Assembly: GCA_900088475.1 (NCBI GenBank)
Contig: FLMG01002855.1
Location: forward strand, 29,612-41,731
Direction of reading: 5' to 3'
Origin: Hyphochytrium catenoides
Taxonomy: Eukaryota; Sar; Hyphochytriomycetes; Hyphochytriales; Hyphochytriaceae
DNA length: 12,120 nucleotides
Part shown: positions 1 to 7,581 of the stretch, one piece after another
Position numbering within the stretch: position 1 is the first letter of the stretch
How the letters are laid out: every line of letters begins with the position of its first letter
Made by a program: the position numbers and the translations under genes
The notes under the pieces: model-generated
The model's database searches: none
What the model saw: the letters and a program-made list of their open reading frames with translations, nothing else
What the model was told of the DNA's origin: nothing

Positions 1-179
1 GAGAGAAAGAAAGAGAAAGAAAAAGAAGGAAGTACTCCGTATCAAAAGAGCAGAGAGAAAGCTGTCACAAGTTTCTCCTGGGTCACGCACAACTCTTAGG
101 GACAAGAAGGATATGCAAACAGAAAGATAACATGAGAGGAGAGAGAGAGAGAGAGAACAGAAAGAGAGAGAGAAAAAGG

Positions 180-213
<34 letters not shown>

Positions 214-324
214 AAAAGAGAGAGAGAAAAAGAAGAGAGAGCGAGAAAGAGAAAGAGAAAGAGAGAAAGAGAGAAAGAGAGAAAGAGAGAAAGAGAGAGG
301 GAGAAAGAGAGAAAGAGAGAGTGA

Positions 325-355
<31 letters not shown>

Positions 356-375
356 TGAGAGAGAGAGAGTGAGAG
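1..375. repeat. GA-rich purine microsatellite
   Basis: The + strand is almost wholly purine from about 133 to 372, made of GA dinucleotides mixed with GAAA/GAGAAA units and a few T interruptions near 320-375. A less regular GA-rich part lies at 1-62, with ordinary sequence between (about 63-130). Long reading frames on both strands here (Arg/Glu-rich on +, Ser/Leu-rich on -) are by-products of the repeat and are not genes. Mirror-symmetric purine tracts like this can form triplex DNA and are often polymorphic; that is general knowledge, not shown here. The left edge is cut by the window. Confidence 0.95.
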
Positions 376-383
376 TGAGTTAG

Positions 384-818
384 ACAGATCTCTTCAGACA
401 GCCGCACAACCCGGCCTTCACTTCCCATCATGATAGTTTCCTGTGAAAGAAACCTTCCGCAACTATCGGAATAAACGAAAGATACAGGCGAATCTTCTTG
501 GATTCTGATGGCAGATCGTTACCTTCACTTTCTATAAAAAGCTGCTGAGGGGTGATCAGCATCTTTCTCATTGACTCCCTTGACAGGCTAAAAGAGGTCA
601 CAGCATCTGCAGCGGCTAACCGGCTACTCTTGAGCTTATAGCGTTATTAGAGCTCTCCACCATCCGATGGCAATAGATAGAGCGCATTACTGGTCCTTCC
701 TTGTCAACTGAGGTCCGGATCTGTAGCGTCTGGACTTAGTTCTCCACTCAGTATTGAAAAAGATCGTCTCGTCGCCTTCTGGACGGGAGCCAAGGGTCGT
801 GGGAGAAGAGGCAGCGCA
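384..818 (+). promoter_or_regulatory. Upstream region and probable 5' UTR of the LRR gene
   Basis: This 435-bp gap has no credible gene on either strand. It contains a TATA-like octamer (TATAAAAA, 533-540) about 280 bp before the ATG at 819, which could serve the LRR gene if its leader is long. No other promoter element is recognisable. The functional assignment is inference from position. Confidence 0.3.
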
Positions 819-2177
819 ATGGCGCTGAGCCTGGGCGAAGCTGTAGCTCTGCTGGAGAATGAGGAGGATAGCTGTCAGCTTCAAGCCTTGGATCTTTATG
901 GCAATGACCTGACCACCGCGGATCTTACAACAGACTTGTTTCCCGTCCTTAACACGGCAAAGTTAGAGTCTCTCAGAAACATTGATTTCAGCTCTAATGC
1001 CATCGATTCCCAAGGCCTCATTGAGCTCCTTGTAGTTATGGCCAATAACGAATCACTTGTAAGCTTGGAGTCCGTCAATGTCTCGGCTAATAAGATCCGT
1101 GGCGTCAAGCTGATCAACTTGCAAGATATTCTAGGAACAAAGCAGTCAAATTCTTCTCACCTGGCTCGCCTTACTGCCCTGGACCTGAGCAGCAACCAGC
1201 TAGAAGACGAGGGAGTGGTGGCAATCGCAAATGCCTTTCACGGAAGCAAGGAGGAAGGAGGTGGAGGAGGACTAATCCGGTCCATATCAGTCTTGAAGCT
1301 CAGTGACAATAGCATCGGAGACGCTGGAGCTGTTGCTCTCTCTCAGGCCGGAAGTGGCACTTCTGTCTTCAGTCAGCTGCACAAATTGGATCTGTCTTCA
1401 AACAAAATAACAGGAAAAGGTGCTAGAGCCTTGGCAGATGTTTTCTTAGGACAAACTACAGCCAATCGCCTTCAGATCTTCACTCTGCAGGATAACCCTA
1501 TTGGCGATGAAGGGACTGCAGCGTTAGGCGATGCGTTGCAGCGCAATCAAGAGCTAGGAGGATGGCAGAAGCTTGAGCTTCAGCACTGCAACGTAGGACG
1601 TGCAGGTGCTATGGCCTTGGCTCAGGGGCTGAGGGCCAATCACAACCTAAAGGGACTGAAAGAGATCAATATTCAGGGCAATGAGCATATTGGCGATGAG
1701 GGGATCCAGGCTATAAGCGCCGCACTGCGGCTTAATCCCAGCATTCAGGCTCTTGCGAGGCTCAACTTTAGGGAAGTAGGTCTTGGTGACGAAGGACTGA
1801 AGCACCTCGCCGCAGCTTTGGAGGAGTCGTCTGCTCCTCTGATGTCCCTTAAGGTCATTGACTTGGGACAGAATAAGATAACTGATAGTGGCTGCGAAGC
1901 TCTGGCAGGAGCGATGGCTAAGCGAAAAGATCTTAAAAGTCTCGAGGAGTTGAATATGGCGGGAAACAGTACTCTAGGAGAGCGTAGCGCAACTGCTATA
2001 GCCAGGGCCATAGCGGAGAATGATAGTCTTTCAAACCTAAGAGCCGTCCACATCCATAGCCAGCAATTTCCCAAAGGATACGCAGAAACAATCGAAGCTG
2101 CTATTCGAAAGAAGAGAAGAAGTGACTCCAAGAGCAACCTGGAGCCAGATAGCAAGAGACCAAACACAACTAAATAA
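819..2177 (+). CDS. Leucine-rich-repeat protein, RNase-inhibitor/RanGAP type
   Basis: Single-exon gene of 452 residues. I count about 13 consecutive LRRs of 28-35 residues from about residue 22 to 430, with the pattern LxxLDLSSNxIxxxGxxxLAxAL; clear units start near LDLYGNDL, LDLSSNQL, LDLSSNKI and IDLGQNKI. The long, Ala-rich helical half of each repeat (GDEGxxAL-like) is typical of the cytosolic ribonuclease-inhibitor subclass, which includes RanGAP1 and NLRC-type proteins. There is no signal peptide and no visible NACHT, kinase or membrane segment, so it is probably a soluble binding scaffold. The C-terminal tail (about residues 431-452) is basic and Ser-rich with a KKRR cluster, a candidate nuclear localisation signal. 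A GTPase-activating role like RanGAP is possible, but I see no long acidic tail and cannot verify the catalytic Arg. The ATG at 819 is the first in frame. The 3' end converges on FANCL. Confidence 0.85.
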   Translation: MALSLGEAVALLENEEDSCQLQALDLYGNDLTTADLTTDLFPVLNTAKLESLRNIDFSSNAIDSQGLIELLVVMANNESLVSLESVNVSANKIRGVKLINLQDILGTKQSNSSHLARLTALDLSSNQLEDEGVVAIANAFHGSKEEGGGGGLIRSISVLKLSDNSIGDAGAVALSQAGSGTSVFSQLHKLDLSSNKITGKGARALADVFLGQTTANRLQIFTLQDNPIGDEGTAALGDALQRNQELGGWQKLELQHCNVGRAGAMALAQGLRANHNLKGLKEINIQGNEHIGDEGIQAISAALRLNPSIQALARLNFREVGLGDEGLKHLAAALEESSAPLMSLKVIDLGQNKITDSGCEALAGAMAKRKDLKSLEELNMAGNSTLGERSATAIARAIAENDSLSNLRAVHIHSQQFPKGYAETIEAAIRKKRRSDSKSNLEPDSKRPNTTK

Positions 2178-2178
2178 A
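2173..2178 (+). terminator. AATAAA polyadenylation signal overlapping the LRR stop codon
   Basis: The hexamer AATAAA contains the TAA stop at 2175-2177. If used, cleavage would fall some 10-30 nt on, in the 79-bp gap before the end of FANCL or inside its last exon, giving a 3' UTR of a few tens of bases. Use as a signal is inference; no other AATAAA is present in this gap on either strand. Confidence 0.45.
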
Positions 2179-2256
2179 CCTTTCTTGATTTTAGTGTGGC
2201 TCCTCATCTTTCACAGCTGGCTCTGAGGATATCCAGCTTTAAGTTAGGTCTTCTTC

Positions 2257-3653
2257 CTAATCGACGCGCACACTGATCACCGCGGTGCAGTACGGGCAGG
2301 TTCCGAACCTTGTGTTGAAGGACTGGCGGCTAGTCGGCAGGGCACGTAACCATTCAATGAGGCAACTCTTATGATAAGACCGGCAGCACTTGGGGTTCTC
2401 ACAGACAATGTCAGGCGTCACTAGCAGCTCCTGCTGACCTCCCACGCCCTCCTTGCCACTCTCCGGGGCCAGCTGATAAGTATAGCAGATACCACAGTCC
2501 GCCGTGAATTCCTCCTTAGTCGTGGCGGTCTTGGAAGGGAACTCAACTTGGAGCACTCGTTCTAGATTTTGTCGTGCAGTTCGATTGCTCTTCCACATGC
2601 CAATCCTTTGATTTAACCGGTCTCTAAAGACACCCACCAATCCCTCAGGACCGTAAAAGCGATGATCACCTAAGGATCGCGGGCTCAACGGGTCCAGGGT
2701 AATCTGTATGGAGACGTGCTTGGCCAGGGCAACACGGCGGTACTTGATCGACCTATTCGGGTTGTCGGGTTCAAGAACCCACGTGTGCTGGTCTAAATCG
2801 TCAAGGATGTCCCAAAAGTCCTACATGGAAGCCGGTGTGAGCTATACTTAGGCGGGAGCTACATTGAGCCTGCCGTACGGTAAGAGCCTACCATCAACGT
2901 GAAAGAGAATAAAGGAGGAGGACGGAAGCTATGTGCTATGGAGATCACCTGATACTTCTGGATAGCATCAGAGAACTGTGACAGTACATCGCCGAGGCCA
3001 TAGTCGGGCTTCCACACAAGCTCAAACTCCTCAGGGAGGTGCACTATGCACTGAGGCGGCGAGCTGGGATAATCGGACAAGAAGCGCACTGCAATAACAT
3101 GCTCTCGTTGTCGCTCGTCGCGGCATCGCAGGTCTAACCCCATCATATTTTCCTCGATCTTCAAGACATGCTCCCATCCCACCTGCCGTACTTGGTCCAG
3201 CAAAGTAAAGTAAAACGTTGGATCAGGCAAGCTTTCCTTCGGCTTATTCCGGCCCAGGGCGGACACCAAATCCCGGAGCTCACGAGCGGCGCTTTCAGCA
3301 CTGCTGCAGGCCATTAATCGACGCTAGCAACAGAAGGTAGCGTGTGCATAAGGGTAAGTGACAGAGGAGGTAAGAGACTAACGCCACAGCACGCACCTCG
3401 AGAGCCGCTTGATGCTCTGAAAGAAGCTGTGCCAGCTCTTCCGTGCACTGGATCGTAGGTCTCTTGCTCTCATTGTCCAACGAGATGATGACTCGATATT
3501 GCTGCTCACCAGCCTCGAGAAATCCCTGTCAAGATAGCATGTCAGAGCCGTAATCTCTGTAGAAGCGCACGGGGCCCTTACGTGGTAGACCGTAAGTTGC
3601 TCGTTTTGAGGTATCAGTAACGATGATGCGAGACTGTTCGTGAATGCGGACAT
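2257..3653 (-). CDS. FANCL: E3 ubiquitin-protein ligase FANCL (Fanconi anaemia core complex), four exons
   Basis: FANCL is the RING E3 that, with the E2 UBE2T, monoubiquitinates FANCD2/FANCI in the nucleus during DNA crosslink repair. Exons on the minus strand: 3653-3582, 3525-3397, 3323-2949 and 2820-2257 (stop included). All junctions are phase 0 and total 379 residues, against 375 in human. The first exon carries the ELF-type start (LLIPQNEQLTVYH). Exons 2-3 carry the rest of ELF and the UBC-RWD domain (about residues 80-192, e.g. QVGWEHVL, REHVIAVRFLSDYP). Exon 4 starts FWDILDDLDQHTWVLEP and ends in the RING: C301, C304, C332, C337, H342, C345, C367, C370, with the diagnostic EWLRALPTSRQSFN stretch between C345 and C367. 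The loop C304-C332 is about 13 residues longer than in human. The ATG at 3653 was chosen because its N-terminus matches family length; an in-frame ATG at 3713 would add 20 residues. Confidence 0.92.
2821..2948 (-). other. FANCL intron 3 (128 nt)
   Basis: Donor GTGATC follows ..DAIQKYQ and acceptor CCATGTAG precedes GACTTTTGGG. Joining gives IQKYQ-DFWDILDDLD, aligning with the conserved FWD segment of the family. A CTCAC branch-point-like motif lies near the 3' end of the intron. Confidence 0.85.
3324..3396 (-). other. FANCL intron 2 (73 nt)
   Basis: Donor GTGCGT follows ..SEHQAALE and the proposed acceptor is TTGCTAG before CGTCGATTA, both phase 0. The acceptor is the least certain junction. 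AG dinucleotides a few codons downstream (near 3302-3306) would need a different phase or donor, so the first four to eight residues of exon 3 may differ. Confidence 0.65.
3526..3581 (-). other. FANCL intron 1 (56 nt)
   Basis: Donor GTAAGG follows codon 24 (..TVYH) and acceptor TTGACAG precedes GGATTTCTC. Removal joins TVYH to GFLEAGEQQYRV, which reproduces the family pattern at this point. The reading frame does not otherwise continue into the matching residues. Confidence 0.85.
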
Positions 3654-4462
3654 TCTCCGCTCATCTCTTGGGTCCTTAGCTATATCTCTGTCGGTTGAGC
3701 ACCTTATGGACACATTCTCACGCAGAGCTCTCGCTCTCTCTTAATCACTAGCGCCCTGTGTCTACCCTTTGGTGGAGACGGAGAGGCTCTATAGACAACG
3801 GGGACGAGGCTCTGCAGACTGGGGACTGGCGGACACTCTATCAAAACCCCGCCATTGCCTTATCAGGAGGAGGAACAGAGCTCCACTCTTGGGCGGCGCC
3901 GATGGCGGGAACGGCTATCAAACCAAAAGATCACAGTTGTTTGGCCTCAAAATACGACAATATTAAGCAGGACTAGTCTTTCGATACCTTAAACTGAACG
4001 GTTAGTAATATTATGTGTAAATAGGCCAAAGATTGAACAAGGTCGGTAGTCAGAAATGCGAATATCTTCCGTAGAAGTGCCGAACTTTCTTCTTCCTCCT
4101 CTGTAGCAGCTGCACTCTCATCAGCCCCAGAAGTGCCTTTCCGTTTTGTCGCTTCTTCCCTTTCTTCCCGTTCTTGACAGACTGAGTGCATGCAGAGCTC
4201 GGGGGACTGACAGACAGAGAGCGAGGAACATCCGAGCCGTCAGACTGCAGTGAAGGAACAAAGAAGTTCCTTCTCTCTGCGCGCTCACGTTCCACTGTGC
4301 CGACCACAGCCTCTAGTAGCTCAGTGAAAGGGCTATAGGATCAAGCCGTCGTCAGTAACGAACTTTCTGATCCGACGTCAAGTCAGCAACATTGATGAGA
4401 CGATCTTGTGCTCAATTTCCCTAGGTCACGTTACGTACCATTGAGCTAGTCGGAACGGAGGG
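3654..4462. promoter_or_regulatory. Divergent intergenic region between FANCL and the DUF6607-like gene
   Basis: These 809 bp separate two divergently transcribed starts and presumably hold both promoters. No TATA box or known element is convincing. Two overlapping minus-strand reading frames lie inside. One (4307-4050, 85 codons) has an Arg/Lys-rich part. The other (4191-3973, 72 codons) has a Glu-rich run followed by a hydrophobic C-terminus. They are in different frames and could be parts of one small spliced gene, but I recognise neither family, so I do not call a gene. Short plus-strand frames at 3758-3976 use non-ATG starts and look spurious. Confidence 0.4.
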
Positions 4463-5674
4463 ATGTCTACTTGCAAAGCGTGGTCCTTGGTACTGGTGGC
4501 GGTAGGTCTAACTTCACAGTGTGCCGCTATTTTCTCATTTGCTGCCAGTATAGACCAGTTGGACCAGGGTGGCTCCCTCTTGCGCCGGGCAGTTCAGGAT
4601 CAGGTCCATGGATATTCTGACAAGGAGGATCCTGCTTTCCTTCGTGGATACAAAGCGCTGCAGGTTATGACTGGCTGCTTTTTGGTTGACTTCAGCTATG
4701 TAGAGACCCAGGCTCTCAAGAAAGGATACAACGTGGATCACACCGTCTATGATGTAAACCGGAACAAGGCAGTGAAGGAGTGGATTTACATGGAGGATAT
4801 CTCGCCCAACCGAATCCGGCTGCAGCACGTCCTCTTCGCTATGAGTCTGGATGGTAAGGAGATGCTGGGGATCTTGAAGCACGAAGCAGAAGATTGGGAA
4901 TATCAAGCACCGTTTTTTTACGAGCTTGTGAAGCCAAACGAATGGAAAGTGCATCGTCTCTCGCAGCCCGAGCGCAAGGGTTCATGGACTAGACGAGTCA
5001 CGGATCTGGATGATGGTCTACGCTATCAGTGTAGTTCTCACTGGACCGAAGTTAATGACACTATATACCCAGAGTTCAGCTGCGATTCCTACGCCCCCAT
5101 TCCTGGGAGGGAGACGAGAGACATGCACAGGACCGACTATGATACCTTGCAAAGGCAAACCCGCATCGTCGTGTACGGCCCCAGCTGGGTTGAGCGTCAG
5201 AACAACACAAAGATCATTGACAGAGCAGGAGCACCCAAAGAGAAACTGGCGCAAGAGCTAGGTAAGAATTGGTATGTAAAGCTGCCAGACGCTGAGTGTG
5301 AGCCAGCAAGAATCTTCGAGCACGAGCGACGACCCTTCTGGGAAGTTCTGAGGGAGGCTTGGGACGATGTCTTAATCGGGGATGGTCCGTTCATTCAAAA
5401 GTCTATGAAACCCCCACGATACGTCCGTATGTACGAGGTTGAAGCGCATTATCGGCGAAAGGATCTGCACAACGCGACGGTGCGCGACGAAGCCAAGAAA
5501 GCAATTCATCAAGTGATTGAGCGGTACAGAGTCCGGGATGATAATGCTGTCCTTGACGCAGCCACAGACGACGGAGAACGTAACAGTGCACGAGAGACAG
5601 AGAAGAACTCTGGCAGCTTGACGCCACACTCCAGACAGTCGTCTCCCTTGATGATGGTTGTGGCTCAGGCTTAG
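4463..5674 (+). CDS. Secreted/lumenal DUF6607-like protein
   Basis: Single-exon gene of 403 residues. Residues 1-22 form a signal peptide: a short basic start, a hydrophobic core LVLVAVGLT and a likely cleavage near CAA. The body (about residues 60-330) matches my memory of DUF6607, known to me mostly from proteobacterial envelope or secreted proteins. Features in order: an MTGCFLVDFSYVET segment; RIRLQHVLF; LKHEAEDWEYQAP; GSWTRRVTDLDDGLRYQC; IPGRETRDMHRTDYDTL; WVERQNNTKII; and a Trp-rich FWEVLREAWDDVL. The biochemical function of the family is unknown to me. Three N-glycosylation sequons (NDT, NNT, NAT) fit passage through the secretory route. The last 50 or so residues are Asp/Ser-rich and probably disordered. 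The ATG at 4463 is supported by the signal peptide directly after it. Bacterial ancestry is inference; base composition does not stand out from neighbouring genes. Confidence 0.75.
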   Translation: MSTCKAWSLVLVAVGLTSQCAAIFSFAASIDQLDQGGSLLRRAVQDQVHGYSDKEDPAFLRGYKALQVMTGCFLVDFSYVETQALKKGYNVDHTVYDVNRNKAVKEWIYMEDISPNRIRLQHVLFAMSLDGKEMLGILKHEAEDWEYQAPFFYELVKPNEWKVHRLSQPERKGSWTRRVTDLDDGLRYQCSSHWTEVNDTIYPEFSCDSYAPIPGRETRDMHRTDYDTLQRQTRIVVYGPSWVERQNNTKIIDRAGAPKEKLAQELGKNWYVKLPDAECEPARIFEHERRPFWEVLREAWDDVLIGDGPFIQKSMKPPRYVRMYEVEAHYRRKDLHNATVRDEAKKAIHQVIERYRVRDDNAVLDAATDDGERNSARETEKNSGSLTPHSRQSSPLMMVVAQA

Positions 5675-5803
5675 AGTGCCGGTCACTTGCCTCTCAACTT
5701 CTTGTTTTTGACATTCTTAAGATACCATTAAGCTAGTATATGGTCAATCCCTTTGAGCGCTAACTCTTTGTGCATGCTAAGGGACAGACTTCGCTCATTG
5801 TCA

Positions 5804-5809
5804 AATAAA
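5804..5809 (+). terminator. AATAAA polyadenylation signal downstream of the DUF6607-like gene
   Basis: A perfect AATAAA lies 130 nt after the stop codon at 5672-5674, a normal distance for a eukaryotic 3' UTR. No earlier copy is present between the stop and this site. Confidence 0.6.
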
Positions 5810-6331
5810 GACTCTGCTTTATAGGCACTAGGTGAGGCGCTGGCGGTACGAGTCTCAAAGTTCTGGAGACAGAAGTCCGCTGCCGCTTAGGCTTCTTCTT
5901 GGTGCATGCTCCCATTCTCAGTCTTTTCCTTTCACCTCAATATAGCTCACCGGTGGGGCGCTTAGGTTTATCTAGAGGATCTGCTACGGCAGTAAGTGCA
6001 AGTCCCACGCTTGTCTTAGTGGAAGTCTGATTGCGTCCTCTATCACTTCCCTTGACTGGATGTTGTGATGCCGCGGTCTTGAGCTCAAAGGTACCGATAC
6101 AAGCCGTTGGGAAAGTCCAGCGGTACATGGGTATCTTACTCCTGCTTAGGGTGGAGCTACGCCTGCTGACAATCTATAGATGCTCCGCTTGAGCCACTAT
6201 CTAGCTAAACTGCGTGTATGCATCACGATCTGCTCTTCTGCTGGCGGCGAACCAAAATCTTAGCACCCTTGCAATAAGATGCAAGGCGCGCATAAACGGC
6301 GGAGAGTTTCTTGGATCCATCAGGTATAGTC

Positions 6332-6384
6332 CTTAGTGCGGCGATGTATGGACGAGAAGCGTTGGATTCACACCGGGCACCCAT
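6332..6384 (+). repeat. Direct repeat, copy 1 (partner at 6590-6646)
   Basis: Runs from CTTAGTGCGGCGATGTATGG to GGGCACCCAT and matches the second copy apart from about two substitutions and a 4-bp indel with local differences around GTTGGATTCAC/GTTGTTTGGGTTCAC. The offset is about 258-262 bp. Copy 2 lies in the MULE transposase remnant, so copy 1 is probably a duplicated scrap of the same transposon. Confidence 0.85.
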
Positions 6385-6422
6385 GCATCGCCTTTAATGC
6401 AGTGCAGACATGGGCTATCTAG

Positions 6423-7288
6423 ATGGAAAGGGTTCAGCGTTGTTACGGGAAAGAAGAAGAACAGCTCTCAGTTCTTATTATGTCACTGCTATGGCACTTG
6501 GAGACTAAAGGAGGACTCCAAAAAGGAACCAAGAAGACTGGCTGCATGTGGCGTATAAGAATTACCTTCTGCAAAGAGTCATACACGTACTTAGGGCGGC
6601 GATGTATGGACGAGAAGCGTTGTTTGGGTTCACACTGGGCACCCATTGCTGAGCCAGGAGAAGCTTAGGGTAGTGGCGGCTTCTATAAAGGAGCTATCCC
6701 AGGCTGATATTGACTTCCTCAAGGACGCATACCGTGGTGGATCTCCTCGCAGAGCTATACTTAGCACACTCAGAGCCCGATAATATGAAGAGAAAGGAAT
6801 GACAGGATTGCAATACAAAAGTAGTATTGCAATCAAGGAGGCTGTCCGTAAGGAAAGTGATGCCCAAAGCCTCATCGACAAGTTCCAGGAATGTCAGGCT
6901 AACAATCCATCCTTTTTATACCAACACCATGTGGACGAGGAGGAGACTCATCAGCTGGACCGGCTTCTATGGATATATCCAGAGCACAGGAACCTATACG
7001 TATCATATGGAGATTGTATTAGCTTCGATACAACCTTTGGAACTAATATCTACGGGCTGAAGTTCGGAGCTCTGACGACGCTAGACAGTCACGGGGCCAC
7101 TGTGGTCCTTGCTCAATGTCTCTTGTCCGATGAGACAACTGAATCCTTCTCCTCTCGGTTCTTCTCCGAGCTGAGAAATGCCTTTTCTGATGTCATGATG
7201 CCTACGACCGTTTTCAGAGGAGATGGTGAATGATCCAGCAGCAGCAGCAATGGCCGCAGCTTTGAAGGCTATCATGCCGTGATCGAGG
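6423..7288 (+). pseudogene. Mutator-like (MULE) transposase, broken and truncated
   Basis: MULE transposases are DDE enzymes with an N-terminal FAR1/WRKY-GCM1-type zinc finger. Three frames must be followed. Frame A (6423 to about 6590) carries TKKTGCMWRIRIT, like the GCPWRI core of FAR1 fingers. Frame B (about 6600-7215) carries VHTGHPLLS, an in-frame TAA at 6781, then DCISFDTTFGTNIYGLKF with the first catalytic Asp (codon 7027-7029) and LLSDETTESF. Frame C (about 7212-7288) carries DPAAAAMAAALKAIMP, the usual segment after the second catalytic Asp, which is lost at the shift, then a TGA at 7280. The reading ends at 7288, exactly where the copia LTR begins, so the rest of the DDE domain and the third acidic residue lie beyond that insertion. 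Family assignment rests on the DDE segment; the N-terminal finger is less certain. Confidence 0.8.
6590..6646 (+). repeat. Direct repeat, copy 2 (partner at 6332-6384)
   Basis: This copy encodes the WVHTGHP residues that align with the HNHP end of the FAR1/zinc-finger-like region of MULE transposases, so it is likely the original. The apparent frameshift of the MULE reading frame falls inside or at the left edge of this copy, which suggests the duplication event and the frameshift may be linked. Confidence 0.85.
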
Positions 7289-7581
7289 TGAAAGCTGGCG
7301 ACTGGCGTTAGCGGTCATCGTGCTCAGTAGTGGCTGGTGATTGAGAGCAAGTTGACCAAGCAAGGAGGCTGAACAAGAAGATTGCCTCTTCTTACAGCTT
7401 GCTGAATGACCCTATGTGATCGTATATAGTTCCCCTTTCCCTGTAGCTCAGAAGACCTCAGACTCTGTATTGTAGAGTTTCTGAGCCTATTCTTCTTCTA
7501 TTTATTAGAGCTTGTGTTTTGTGACAGAGCTTGACAACTCTGAGGAGCTTATCTTCCTCTGCAATTCTATCTTCGCTTTCA
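7289..7581 (+). repeat. 5' long terminal repeat (293 bp)
   Basis: The ends are TGAAAGC (7289-7295) and GCTTTCA (7575-7581), a perfect 7-bp inverted repeat with the canonical TG...CA. The primer-binding site follows with no gap and the left border abuts interrupted MULE coding sequence. A TATATA motif lies inside at 7423-7428. Only the first 24 bp resemble the start of the 3' LTR at 12052, with two mismatches. Confidence 0.88.
7423..7428 (+). promoter_or_regulatory. Possible TATA box in the LTR
   Basis: TATATA within CGTATATAGT, 135 bp into the LTR, is the only TATA-like site there and would mark the U3/R boundary shortly downstream. No transcript data support it. Confidence 0.35.

Larger units (their letters stand above)
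5675..6422. other. Intergenic stretch without a recognised gene
   Basis: Apart from the 3' UTR and poly(A) signal of the preceding gene, I recognise nothing firm. Three short minus-strand frames begin with ATG: 6384-6223 (53 residues, with an IPDGSKKLSAVYARLASYC segment and a basic end), 6128-5937 (63 residues) and 5915-5760 (51 residues, with a KKKPKRQR cluster). A good donor-like sequence (CCG/GTGAGC) sits at the end of the second, so they could be exons of a small minus-strand gene, but no splice combination gave a protein I know. The first overlaps one copy of the 6.3/6.6-kb direct repeat. Confidence 0.3.

Noticed and set aside
96-431. Long reading frames on both strands in the GA tract
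   Set aside because: They exist only because a two-letter repeat lacks stop codons; the products are Ser/Leu or Arg/Glu low-complexity strings.
3758-3976. Short plus-strand frames between FANCL and the DUF6607-like gene
   Set aside because: They need non-ATG starts, overlap each other in different frames and resemble no known protein.
6808-6832. Perfect 9-bp stem with 7-nt loop (TTGCAATAC / GTATTGCAA)
   Set aside because: It lies within MULE-like coding sequence with sensible residues, has no T-run or other context, and is probably chance.
7231-7258. CAG/GCA triplet run
   Set aside because: Only four clean GCA units, coding for Ala in the MULE frame; too short to be a meaningful microsatellite.
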